A DNA stretch of 64,000 nucleotides from Cellvibrio mixtus subsp. mixtus J3-8 (lineage in GTDB: Bacteria; Pseudomonadota; Gammaproteobacteria; Pseudomonadales; Cellvibrionaceae), in assembly GCF_000766945.1 (NCBI RefSeq), contig NZ_ALBT01000032.1, positions 295,433-359,432 on the forward strand. Direction: 5' to 3'. The position numbers and the translations under genes are program-made. Below the pieces are notes generated by a model. It did no database searches. It saw only the letters and a list, made by a program, of their open reading frames with translations, and had not been told where the DNA came from. This document shows, piece by piece, positions 24,640-33,495 of this stretch; positions within the stretch are counted from its first letter, which is position 1; every line of letters starts with the position of its first letter.

Positions 24640-26370
24640 ATGCAAAAAACTATTCGCCGCCGAGAGCTAAAACAATCTGCTCAATTTGATCAGCCCTTGC
24701 ATCCACTGTTACAACGTATTTATTCTGCGCGCGGCGTGCAACAGAGCCGCGAATTACAGTATCAATTGGCGCATCTTCACAAGCCGAATTTTAAAGGCCT
24801 TGCCGAGGCGGTGAGTTTGCTGGCAGATGCAGTCGTCGCGCAAGCTAAGATAATTATTGTCGGCGACTTTGATGCAGATGGTGCGACGAGTAGTGCATTA
24901 GCGGTACTGGCGTTGCGTGCGATGGGGTTATCTAATGTAGATTTCCTGGTGCCCAACCGTTTTGAATATGGTTACGGTTTAACGCCGGAAATCGTCGCAG
25001 TAGCTGCGGCTCAAGAGCCGGATATTATCATCACTGTTGATAATGGAATCTCCAGTATTGACGGTGTGAATGCGGCGCGCGAATTGGGTATCGCCGTTAT
25101 CGTCACGGATCACCATTTGCCGGGCGCAGAATTACCGGATGCTGATGCGATCGTAAATCCCAATCAACCCGGGTGTGAATTTCCCAGTAAAAATCTTGCG
25201 GGTGTTGGTGTTATTTTTTATGTAATGAATGCGTTGCGCGGCGAGCTGCGTCAAATTGGCTGGTTTGAAGAAAATGGAATTCCAGAGCCCAATATGGCGA
25301 GCTTTCTCGATTTGGTTGCCTTGGGAACTGTTGCGGACGTGGTACCGTTGGATCACAACAATCGTATTCTGGTCGCACAAGGTTTGGAGCGGATTCGCGC
25401 AGGTCGTTGTCGTCCCGGTATAAAAGCCATGCTGGAAGTTGCCGGCAAACAAGCGCACAAATTAGTAGCAAGTGATTTTGGTTTTGCACTGGGGCCGCGC
25501 TTGAATGCGGCGGGCCGCCTGGATGATATGTCGCTCGGTATCCAATGTTTATTGTGCGATAGTGATAATCTTGCGCGCGAAATGGCGGCGCAAATGGATG
25601 AATTAAATCGTGATCGCAAAGCGATAGAAACTGGCATGCAAAAAGAGGCCATGGGCATGCTGCAAAAAACCTTGCAGGCTGATGCAGAAAATTTGCCGTG
25701 GGGTGTTTGTTTATTTGACGAAACCTGGCATCAGGGTGTTATAGGAATTCTCGCCTCTCGCATTAAAGATAAATACCATCGCCCCACAATCGTTTTTGCT
25801 GAAGTGGGTGATAACGAAATAAAAGGTTCAGCGCGTTCTGTTCCCGGTTTGCATATTCGCGACGCACTGGATGCAATTGCTGCGCGCCATCCGCAATTAC
25901 TGCAAAAATTTGGTGGTCACGCCATGGCAGCGGGAATGAGTTTGTCACGCGATAATTTCACCTCGTTTGCACGCGCCTTTGACGAAGAGGTTCGCCGTCA
26001 ATTAACCGATGCGGATTTGCAAGCGGTGATCGTCAGCGACGGTGAACTAATGCCACAGGATATTAATTTACACATCGCTACCCAATTACGTGACGCTGGC
26101 CCCTGGGGACAACATTTTCCAGAGCCGGTGTTTGATGGTGAATTTTTTTTGCTGCAGCAACGGAAAGTGGGCGAAAAACATTTGAAAATGACCTTGGCTT
26201 TAGATACGCAAGGCCAACAGCTTATTGATGCGATTGCATTCAATGTGGACACAACTATTTGGCCGAACCCGCAAATACAACGTGTGCGTTTGGCTTATAA
26301 GTTAGATATTAATGAGTTTCGTGGAAATACCAGCGTGCAATTACTGGTGGATTATCTGGAGCCGCTGTAG
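24640..26370 (+). CDS. recJ: Single-stranded-DNA-specific exonuclease RecJ
   Basis: Processive 5'-3' ssDNA exonuclease used in recombination and mismatch repair. The 576-residue protein has the DHH-family motifs: GDFDADGATSSA, TVDNGISS, TDHHLPG and DLVALGTVADVVPL. The DHHA1 motif GGHAMAAGMSL follows near residue 425, then the C-terminal OB-like domain. It lies downstream of hom-thrC. A GC-rich hairpin (26359-26379) overlaps the stop codon but has no T-run. Confidence 0.96.
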   Translation: MQKTIRRRELKQSAQFDQPLHPLLQRIYSARGVQQSRELQYQLAHLHKPNFKGLAEAVSLLADAVVAQAKIIIVGDFDADGATSSALAVLALRAMGLSNVDFLVPNRFEYGYGLTPEIVAVAAAQEPDIIITVDNGISSIDGVNAARELGIAVIVTDHHLPGAELPDADAIVNPNQPGCEFPSKNLAGVGVIFYVMNALRGELRQIGWFEENGIPEPNMASFLDLVALGTVADVVPLDHNNRILVAQGLERIRAGRCRPGIKAMLEVAGKQAHKLVASDFGFALGPRLNAAGRLDDMSLGIQCLLCDSDNLAREMAAQMDELNRDRKAIETGMQKEAMGMLQKTLQADAENLPWGVCLFDETWHQGVIGILASRIKDKYHRPTIVFAEVGDNEIKGSARSVPGLHIRDALDAIAARHPQLLQKFGGHAMAAGMSLSRDNFTSFARAFDEEVRRQLTDADLQAVIVSDGELMPQDINLHIATQLRDAGPWGQHFPEPVFDGEFFLLQQRKVGEKHLKMTLALDTQGQQLIDAIAFNVDTTIWPNPQIQRVRLAYKLDINEFRGNTSVQLLVDYLEPL

Positions 26371-26396
26371 CCGCGGCTCATGTTCAAATAGCGGCA

Positions 26397-27017
26397 CTAT
26401 TCGCGTAAATATTTTTTCACTTCCGGTAAAGCGTTATCCACAATAATAGATTGCGCTTCTGCCGTGGGATGAATGCCGTCGCGCTGCATCAATTCTGCCT
26501 TTCCTCCAATACCTTCCAGTAAAAAAGGAATTAATCCCGAATCATTTTTTTTGGCCAGATTGACGTAAAGTGTTTTGAATTCGCTGCTATAGCGCGGGCC
26601 ATAATTTGGTGGAATTTGCATTCCCGCCAAAATAACTTTTGCGCCGGAATTTTTGCTGGCATCAATCATTGTTTGCAGGTTTTTTTCCAGCAATTTTAAC
26701 GGCTGTCCCCTTAACCCGTCATTCCCGCCAAGTTCTAATATCACTACATCTGGTTTGTGTTCGGTGAGCAAGGCAGGCAAACGTGTTTTTCCCCCGGAAC
26801 TGGTTTCACCACTGACACTCGCATTGATCACTTGCACTTTATGTGTTTTTGCCAATTCTTTTTGCAACAAGCTAACCCAGCCTTGTTGTATATCTATGCC
26901 GTAGCCCGCGCTAAGGCTATCGCCCAGCACCAGAATTTTGTCTGTGGGTTGTTGTGCAATTGCAAGATTGGTGACAAAAGTCAGGAGTAAAAACAAGTAA
27001 ATGTGCAATTTTTGCAT
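26397..27017 (-). CDS. tesA: Multifunctional acyl-CoA thioesterase I / arylesterase TesA
   Basis: Periplasmic SGNH (GDSL) hydrolase acting on acyl-CoA and ester substrates (206 residues). A signal peptide ends near ATNLAIAQQ. Block I is LGDSLSAGYGI (Ser nucleophile), block III is ELGGNDGLRG, and block V is DGIHPTAEAQ with the catalytic Asp and His. The ATG at 27017 is preferred over a TTG nine bases upstream because AGAGGA is then about 11 bases away. It is divergent from ybbA-ybbP, as in E. coli. Confidence 0.93.
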   Translation of the reverse strand: MQKLHIYLFLLLTFVTNLAIAQQPTDKILVLGDSLSAGYGIDIQQGWVSLLQKELAKTHKVQVINASVSGETSSGGKTRLPALLTEHKPDVVILELGGNDGLRGQPLKLLEKNLQTMIDASKNSGAKVILAGMQIPPNYGPRYSSEFKTLYVNLAKKNDSGLIPFLLEGIGGKAELMQRDGIHPTAEAQSIIVDNALPEVKKYLRE

Positions 27018-27078
27018 GGTGAACAAAATCCTCTGCCAATAGAATGGGCCTAATCAACTTGTTACAGGTTAATCAATT

Positions 27079-27813
27079 ATGTCTGTGCTTTCCAGCCAAG
27101 TATCGCTTGATAATGCCACACCGAGTGCCACCCGATTAGAGCCAATGGTCCAGGCAAATGCAGTCACTAAACATGTGCCTACTCAGGAGGGAGAGTTAAC
27201 AATTCTCCAGCCTATTTCATTGCGCGTGAATGCCGGCGAGTCTCTGGCAATTACGGGGGCGTCAGGTTCCGGCAAATCCACGTTACTTGGAATTCTTGCC
27301 GGGCTGGATGTTCCCTCCACGGGCGACGTTATTTTGAATGGCACTAATTTATCGCAACTGGATGAAGAAGGGCGCGCAGCGGTGCGTGCACAAAATGTGG
27401 GATTTATTTTTCAATCCTTTCAATTATTGCCGGGTTTAACAGCGTTGGAAAATGTGATGCTGCCGCTAGAGTTGCGTGGTGATAAAGCTGCACAAACCAA
27501 AGCGAAAGAATTTTTACAGCGTGTGGGATTGGACGCTCGCTTGCACCATTATCCGCAGCAACTGTCTGGTGGCGAGCAGCAGCGTGTGGCAATTGCTCGT
27601 GCGTTTGCAAGTGAGCCGCGAATTTTGTTTGCGGATGAACCAACCGGAAATTTGGATTCTTCGACCGGGGCGCGCATCATCGAATTGTTATTTGAACTAA
27701 ATCGTGCTCAGGGCACTACGTTGATTCTGATTACCCACGAAGAGCGCCTGGCGCAATTGTGCCAGCGTCGTATTGAGATCGCTGCCGGTGCAATAGTATC
27801 GAGTAAGGAGTAG
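27079..27813 (+). CDS. ybbA: ABC transporter ATP-binding protein YbbA
   Basis: ATPase subunit (244 residues) of a LolD/MacB-like exporter. It has Walker A GASGSGKST, signature LSGGEQQRVAIARAF, Walker B ILFADEPTGNLD and the H-loop in ITHEERLA. It starts 4 bp before its permease partner and is divergent from tesA. The complex is thought to couple ATP hydrolysis to periplasmic mechanical work on a substrate that has not been defined. Confidence 0.93.
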   Translation: MSVLSSQVSLDNATPSATRLEPMVQANAVTKHVPTQEGELTILQPISLRVNAGESLAITGASGSGKSTLLGILAGLDVPSTGDVILNGTNLSQLDEEGRAAVRAQNVGFIFQSFQLLPGLTALENVMLPLELRGDKAAQTKAKEFLQRVGLDARLHHYPQQLSGGEQQRVAIARAFASEPRILFADEPTGNLDSSTGARIIELLFELNRAQGTTLILITHEERLAQLCQRRIEIAAGAIVSSKE

Positions 27814-27817
27814 GAGA

Positions 27818-30313
27818 ATGCTGGCGCTACAATTACTCAAGCGCAATTGGCGCAGTGGTGAATTAAAACTGCTGGGTTTTTCATTGATCCTCGCCGTTGC
27901 GGTGTTAAGTGGCATTGCGATTTTTACTGATCGCCTCGAATCTACCTTGATCAATGAAAGTAATAGCGTATTGGGTGCGGATTATATTGTGCGCGGCTCA
28001 CAGCCTCACAATAGCGAATGGACGGAAAGAGCGACAAGTGCGGAAATTCGTCAAACCCAATCTGCTTTATTTTCCTCTATGGTATTTGCCGGTGATGAAA
28101 TGCATCTCGCCTCGGTAAAAGCGGTAGATATTGGTTATCCCTTGCGGGGTCAATTTGAAATTAGTCGCGTTCCCTTTGCGATGAATACCAGCGATATAGA
28201 CATTGCCAACGGCATTCCTGCATCTGGTGAAGCCTGGGTTGATTCGCGTTTATTGCCGCTATTAAAAATTAATCTTGGCGATAAAGTAGCAGTTGGTGAG
28301 TTTGAGCTAACGGTAACTCACGTATTAATTCGCGAACCGGATAGCGCCAGCCCATTCAGTATGACTGGCGCTCGGCTGATTATGAATATTGTAGATCTGC
28401 CTAAAACAAATGTTGTGCAACCGGGCAGCCGTGTTGATTATCAATGGTTGGTTGCCAGTGATAATGTGCCGCAACTCAAACAATTTATTGATGAATTAAA
28501 ACCACTGCTTAGCAAGCACCAGCGTCTGGTAGATATTAATTCCGCGCAAGAACGGGTAGGGCGTACGCTGCAAACCAGTAAACAATTTTTATTGCTCTCC
28601 GCTGTGATCGCGGTGTTATTGGCAGGTGTGGCAATTGCGATTGCCGCCCGTCAATTTTCCGGGCGACATACTGATCAGGTAGCGTTAATGAAAAGCCTGG
28701 GAGCCAGTGCACCGCGTATTCGCAGTTTGTATTTTTCCCAATTGTTTTTGCTGGGGGTAATCTCATCCCTGCTAGGTTTGGTGCTGGGTAGTTTTCTGCA
28801 ACAAATTATTGCTGTGAGCTTGCAGGAGGCTTACCAAATTCGGTTGGGGCCAGCGAGTATTTATCCCTACGCATTAAGTTTTGTTAGCGGGCTAATGTGC
28901 GTGGTGTTTTTTGCGTTGCCGGCGTTGTGGCATTTGCCGACTGTGCCGCCATTAAAAATCCTGCGGCGCGAACTTGCAATAAATGTAACCCAGGTGTGGA
29001 TGCAGGCAGCATTAGCGTTATTTGCGGTATTGACCCTGGTTATTTTGTTTAGCCGCGACCTGGAGCTTGCGCTGAGCATTAGCGGTGCATTGCTGGCAGT
29101 TATAGTTTCTACATTGGTTATTGCATACGGCTTGTTAGCGCTGAGTAAAAAATGGATGGTCCAACTGGGTGGTTTCTGGCGTTTGGCATTTGCGAATTTG
29201 CAACGCAACCGCGGCCAGAGCCTAATCCAGATTCTGGTATTCGCCGTAGCCATTATGTTGTTATTTACGCTGACGATTGTGCGTACATCGTTAATTGAAG
29301 AGTGGAAAGTGCAAGTGCCGGATGATGCGCCCAACCATTTCCTGGTAAATATTCCACCGGACGAATTACCTCAAGTGCAAAACCTGCTAAGGGAAGCAAA
29401 CGTTCGCCCTGAACCAATTTATCCAATGATGCGTGCGCGTTTAACCCATATCAACGGAGTGGAAACCACGGAAGAACAACGTTCCACCAGCAATGCCTTG
29501 CGTCGCGAATTAAATGTTACCTGGTCAGAAAAACTCGCAGCCGATAATAAAATTCTGGAAGGCCAGTGGTGGGATAAATGGCAACGTAAAGAAACAGATC
29601 TACCGGGTGTCTCTGTAGAAATTGAAACGGCCACCGAAATCGGTTTGAAAATTGGCGATAAATTGCAGTTTTCATTCGGAGGTTTGGAAATGCATGCGCA
29701 GGTAGCGAGTTTCCGCAGCCTCGATTGGCGCAGCATGCGCCCCAATTTTTTCTTTATTTTTGAGCCGGGTTCATTGGAGGGATATTCCCCCACCTATATC
29801 ACCAGCATTTATCTACCACCTTCGCAAAAATCGTTTATCAATACGTTGTTGCATGATCACCCCACTATTTTACTTATGGAATTAGATCGAATCATTGAGC
29901 AAATTCGTTCGATTGTGAATCAAGTCAGCGATGGTGTTTTGCTGGTATTGTGGCTCACGCTGATTGGCGGTTGCCTGGTGTTGTTTGCCGCCGTAATGGG
30001 CAGCATTGCTGCCCGTAAACAACAGGCGGGGTTGTTGCGTGCATTAGGCAGTCCACGGCAATTAATTGTAGGGAGTATCTGCGCCGAATTTGCGATTTTG
30101 GGCGGGCTTGCCGGCTTGATTGCGATTATTGGAACAGAAATATTACTGATTAGCCTGCAAACCTTTGTATTGAAAACCCCTATCCAGCCACATTATTTAT
30201 TCTGGTTGATCTCCCCCCTGAGCGGTGCACTTTTTGTGACCGGACTTGGCTACCTAGGATGCCGGCGTGTGGTGACCACGCCCCCGGCAATCGTATTACG
30301 GGAGGCGACCTGA
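27818..30313 (+). CDS. ybbP: FtsX-family ABC transporter permease YbbP
   Basis: Inner-membrane permease of 831 residues. One hydrophobic segment lies near the N-terminus (about 20-38), followed by a periplasmic domain. Two FtsX modules then follow, one around residues 260-385 with the motif QVALMKSLGASAPRIRSLY and one near the C-terminus with QQAGLLRALGSPRQLIVGS. This is the double-FtsX layout of YbbP. It is translationally close to ybbA (4 bp gap). Substrate unknown. Confidence 0.92.
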   Translation: MLALQLLKRNWRSGELKLLGFSLILAVAVLSGIAIFTDRLESTLINESNSVLGADYIVRGSQPHNSEWTERATSAEIRQTQSALFSSMVFAGDEMHLASVKAVDIGYPLRGQFEISRVPFAMNTSDIDIANGIPASGEAWVDSRLLPLLKINLGDKVAVGEFELTVTHVLIREPDSASPFSMTGARLIMNIVDLPKTNVVQPGSRVDYQWLVASDNVPQLKQFIDELKPLLSKHQRLVDINSAQERVGRTLQTSKQFLLLSAVIAVLLAGVAIAIAARQFSGRHTDQVALMKSLGASAPRIRSLYFSQLFLLGVISSLLGLVLGSFLQQIIAVSLQEAYQIRLGPASIYPYALSFVSGLMCVVFFALPALWHLPTVPPLKILRRELAINVTQVWMQAALALFAVLTLVILFSRDLELALSISGALLAVIVSTLVIAYGLLALSKKWMVQLGGFWRLAFANLQRNRGQSLIQILVFAVAIMLLFTLTIVRTSLIEEWKVQVPDDAPNHFLVNIPPDELPQVQNLLREANVRPEPIYPMMRARLTHINGVETTEEQRSTSNALRRELNVTWSEKLAADNKILEGQWWDKWQRKETDLPGVSVEIETATEIGLKIGDKLQFSFGGLEMHAQVASFRSLDWRSMRPNFFFIFEPGSLEGYSPTYITSIYLPPSQKSFINTLLHDHPTILLMELDRIIEQIRSIVNQVSDGVLLVLWLTLIGGCLVLFAAVMGSIAARKQQAGLLRALGSPRQLIVGSICAEFAILGGLAGLIAIIGTEILLISLQTFVLKTPIQPHYLFWLISPLSGALFVTGLGYLGCRRVVTTPPAIVLREAT

Positions 30314-30399
30314 TCGCTTTCGCGTTACACTAGCCAAATGAAAATCAGCGGATAAAACTGCTGTTACCAACGTTTTGCCTTAACGGCATTGCCCTATAA

Positions 30400-30438
30400 A
30401 ACAAGGACGCAAATCTGTATAAACAGGTTTGCGTCTTG
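30400..30438 (+). other. Long imperfect stem-loop upstream of the MATE gene
   Basis: ACAAG-GACGCAAA-CTGT pairs with ACAG-TTTGCGTC-TTGT around an ATAA loop with one-base interruptions. It has no T-run, so it may be a weak terminator for ybbP or a leader structure of the MATE mRNA. Confidence 0.45.
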
Positions 30439-30468
30439 TGCTTTGGCAGTGCCTATTTTGAGTTTGTT

Positions 30469-31875
30469 ATGAGTTCTCGTTCAGAAAAATTTACCCCCAA
30501 ACGCCCTCCGCAAAGCAAGGTACTTGAAAAAGGTATCTGGGGAATGTCTGGCCCGATGTTTGTTGATCAGGCGGTGACATATACCATCCCGCTTGTAGAT
30601 ATGTATTTTCTCAGCCGCATTTCCGACAGTGCTGCGGCAGCGGTGGGGGCAATTACGCCACTGGTGTTTGTGGCCAATGCATTTTTGATTGTCAGTGCAT
30701 TTGCCGGGGCAAGTATTGCCAGTCAGCGTATAGGTGCCAATGATTATGTGCGCGGTAATGCCACTATCGCAGCCTACGCTATTTTTGTGGTTGCCCTTGC
30801 GTTAATTGCCGGGTTGTCAGTGAACCATGGTGGTCCATGGGTTGCCTCTGCAATGTCTTTGAGCCCCGATGTGGAAACCTACGCGCGTACCTATCTATCG
30901 ATTATTGGCTGGATGGTTGCACTCTGGGGTTGCCGGGTGATTTACCAAACGATTCTGAATATTTATGGCGAACCCAAATGGAATACTTTCAGCAATATTA
31001 TTTTATTTGTTGCCAATATTATCGGCTGCTCGATTGCCGTTTATGGATTTATGGGGCTGCCTCCTACGGGCGTAAAAGGTGTGGCAATTGCCAGTACTAT
31101 TGCAGCTGGTTGCAGTTTGTTATTTGTGATGGTGATTGTCCATTTTAAATTGCGTATTCATATTCCCTTGCGTGAAGGCTTGAAAAATTTTGCGGTGTTG
31201 ATTGCGCCAGTAATTATGATTGCTGCGCCCTCTATCCTGGAACCCATGTCATTCCAGGCTTATATGATTGCGCTTAATTGGATTGCTGCTGAAGTTGGCG
31301 ATCTTGCGCTTAAAGTTAAAGTTTATGCTTACAACACCTTTTTATTTTGCTTGATGATTTCAATTGCCATCGGCATGGCGACAGAAGCCATTATTGCGCA
31401 GCGGGTAGGGCGCGGTGAGTTTGATCTGGTCAACAAGCAACTCAAACAAAGTTTAAAAATATCCCTGATTGGAACCAGTATCCTGGCACTTTGCTGGTTG
31501 CTGTTCAATCAACCTATTTTGACATTATTCAGTAGTGATCCCGAAGTCGTTGCCATAGGTTTGTGGGCATTTTTGTTGAGTTTTTTAGCAGAGCCATGGC
31601 GTACAGTAAATATAACTGTGGGGTCTGCATTGCGTTGCACAGGTGATGCAGCTTTTACATCGATATCAAGTATCGGTGTGATCTGGTTGTTCTCTGTGCC
31701 ATTAGCTTATGTATTGGCGATTCCATGCGGACTTGGTTTGTACGGATTATTGATTGCTGCAATTCTGGATGAATTTGTGCGTGCGTTAATCAAACGCTGG
31801 CGGTGGAAGCAGGGTAAATGGAAATACACTGGCATTGCCGCGCGTGAAGCGAAAGCAGCAAATCCGTCGGTTTAG
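30469..31875 (+). CDS. MATE family efflux transporter
   Basis: Multidrug and toxin extrusion-type antiporter (468 residues) with about twelve hydrophobic segments. The N-terminal segment includes WGMSGPMFVDQAVTYTIPLVDMYFLSRI and is followed by AVGAITPLVF, as expected for a MatE domain. The second half has MATEAIIAQRVGRGEFD and CTGDAAFTSISS, features of the second MatE repeat. Its substrate cannot be told from sequence. The ATG at 30469 is preferred over an upstream TTG at 30436. No repressor is adjacent. Confidence 0.88.
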   Translation: MSSRSEKFTPKRPPQSKVLEKGIWGMSGPMFVDQAVTYTIPLVDMYFLSRISDSAAAAVGAITPLVFVANAFLIVSAFAGASIASQRIGANDYVRGNATIAAYAIFVVALALIAGLSVNHGGPWVASAMSLSPDVETYARTYLSIIGWMVALWGCRVIYQTILNIYGEPKWNTFSNIILFVANIIGCSIAVYGFMGLPPTGVKGVAIASTIAAGCSLLFVMVIVHFKLRIHIPLREGLKNFAVLIAPVIMIAAPSILEPMSFQAYMIALNWIAAEVGDLALKVKVYAYNTFLFCLMISIAIGMATEAIIAQRVGRGEFDLVNKQLKQSLKISLIGTSILALCWLLFNQPILTLFSSDPEVVAIGLWAFLLSFLAEPWRTVNITVGSALRCTGDAAFTSISSIGVIWLFSVPLAYVLAIPCGLGLYGLLIAAILDEFVRALIKRWRWKQGKWKYTGIAAREAKAANPSV

Positions 31876-31888
31876 ACGGGCTTGCTGC
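31855..31888. terminator. Possible bidirectional terminator between MATE and glycosyltransferase genes
   Basis: Stem GCAGCAA-N-TCCGTC / GACGGG-N-TTGCTGC, overlapping the MATE stop codon. It has no long T-run on either side; the two genes converge here. Confidence 0.4.
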
Positions 31889-31895
31889 TGTTCAA

Positions 31896-33431
31896 TCAAG
31901 TGAGTTGGATGTCACTGTTCCGGGTTTCACGGATATGTTGTTGCAGGGAGTTTTTAATGATGCCTGCCACTCGGTAGAGCTCGGGAAAACCTAATGCAGC
32001 GCACGCGATAAACATCGGTATAAAATTTAAGATGTAGCGTGAGTTGGCTTCCCATAATGCCAGGAATATAAAAATTCCGGTTATCGACAACCGCACAACC
32101 AATTTATTAATTGATCCCCGGGTTTTCGCTGCTGCGTCATAAACTGCACTAAGAATAATTAATAAAAACAGAAATATATGATAGCCGTGCGCCATGTGTT
32201 TAAAGGTTTCGTAGTATTTTCCCCCCTCTATAGCGACCTGGTGTAATGAATTGGGACGGAGTGGATTATCGTCAATCATTTCATTAACACCATAAATGCC
32301 GCTGCCAAAACTTAACTGCTGCTTGCGGTGGAGAAACTCAAGGTAACCTCCAACACCATATTCTTTTAACCGTTGCCCAATGCGCTCGATATTGGCTTGG
32401 GTACGCGCCTCCCGCGTGGAAAATGTATAGGTATACTCGTAATCGCTACCGTTATAAGCCCCATTGCCGCTCAACCCCATCATCACCCAGTGGGTGTAGG
32501 GAACCTGTTTTTGTTCAGAGAGATTTTTATCCAGCAAATGGTTGTAGCGATAATAGTTAAAGCCGGATAACAGCGCATAAAAAATACCGCCTGCAACTAT
32601 AACGGCAAGCCAATATTTCTTCAGGTTTCCGCGTAAGACCAAATCCATCAGGACGGCAATGGCAACAATAATGACTGTGAATTTGATGAGTGTGCCAATA
32701 GCGCATGCAACCGCCAAAACAGCCGCGCGAGTAAGTTGCTGTTTGGTGTTTTCACTTTTCAGTATTTGCAGATACAGGTAATAGGTCATCATCACAAAAG
32801 GAAGTGACAACGTATCTGAATAAAAAATGGGTGTGTAAAAATACAACGGGATGCAACAGCTACTTAACCACAATGATAAAAAAGCGGCCTTAATACTTTT
32901 CAGTTCGCGGCAAATCAGATAAACAAAAAATATACCCAGGTTGATTGAAATTACATTATAAACAGTGGCAATCCAGTGATAATCCTGAAAGCCGGGAATG
33001 GAACAAATGGTAAATACCAGTTGTAATGCGCTGGCTGCTCCCAGGTTGTGTGGAAATATGTGGAAGTATTCTGAATAGCCACCAAGGTTCCCTTGTTCCT
33101 TGAGGATAATTGCACCGCGGAATACTGCTTCCGTATCCCAGCCGGTAGCAACGGCAAGCCAGTACCCGCAAAAAAGTTGTGCAGAAAAAAGGACAAGCAT
33201 CCACAACGACACTATTTTTCGTTCATGGATTTGCAGGAAATGCTCTGCATGTTTGATAGCTTTGTAAACGTAACCGGTAACGAATAACCAACCGATTACA
33301 TAAAGCACTATGTACAACGTTTTGAACTGATACGTTTGGTTGTTAAATGTGATACTTAAAAACAACCACAAAAAAATCAAACCAAATAAATAATAAAAAC
33401 CTGTAAGCAGTAGTGATGGCAAGTTGCGCAT
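31896..33431 (-). CDS. GT-C fold membrane glycosyltransferase (last gene of gtr operon)
   Basis: Polytopic membrane protein of 511 residues with about ten or more hydrophobic segments. The first external loop contains GWDTEAVFRGA, with the acidic residue expected of GT-C enzymes that use polyprenyl-phosphate sugars, and later IFPHNLGAA. It resembles PMT/ArnT-like family 39 transferases, but acceptor and sugar are unknown. It is the last of five genes on the minus strand after gtrA, a gtrB-like gene and two other GT-C proteins, so it probably transfers a sugar carried by undecaprenyl phosphate on the periplasmic face. Confidence 0.7.
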   Translation of the reverse strand: MRNLPSLLLTGFYYLFGLIFLWLFLSITFNNQTYQFKTLYIVLYVIGWLFVTGYVYKAIKHAEHFLQIHERKIVSLWMLVLFSAQLFCGYWLAVATGWDTEAVFRGAIILKEQGNLGGYSEYFHIFPHNLGAASALQLVFTICSIPGFQDYHWIATVYNVISINLGIFFVYLICRELKSIKAAFLSLWLSSCCIPLYFYTPIFYSDTLSLPFVMMTYYLYLQILKSENTKQQLTRAAVLAVACAIGTLIKFTVIIVAIAVLMDLVLRGNLKKYWLAVIVAGGIFYALLSGFNYYRYNHLLDKNLSEQKQVPYTHWVMMGLSGNGAYNGSDYEYTYTFSTREARTQANIERIGQRLKEYGVGGYLEFLHRKQQLSFGSGIYGVNEMIDDNPLRPNSLHQVAIEGGKYYETFKHMAHGYHIFLFLLIILSAVYDAAAKTRGSINKLVVRLSITGIFIFLALWEANSRYILNFIPMFIACAALGFPELYRVAGIIKNSLQQHIRETRNSDIQLT

Positions 33432-33495
33432 TGCTTATCTCCTTATGCAAACTCGCGTGTTATAGGTAGTATTCCTTCTGTCAGTTACAACATGT

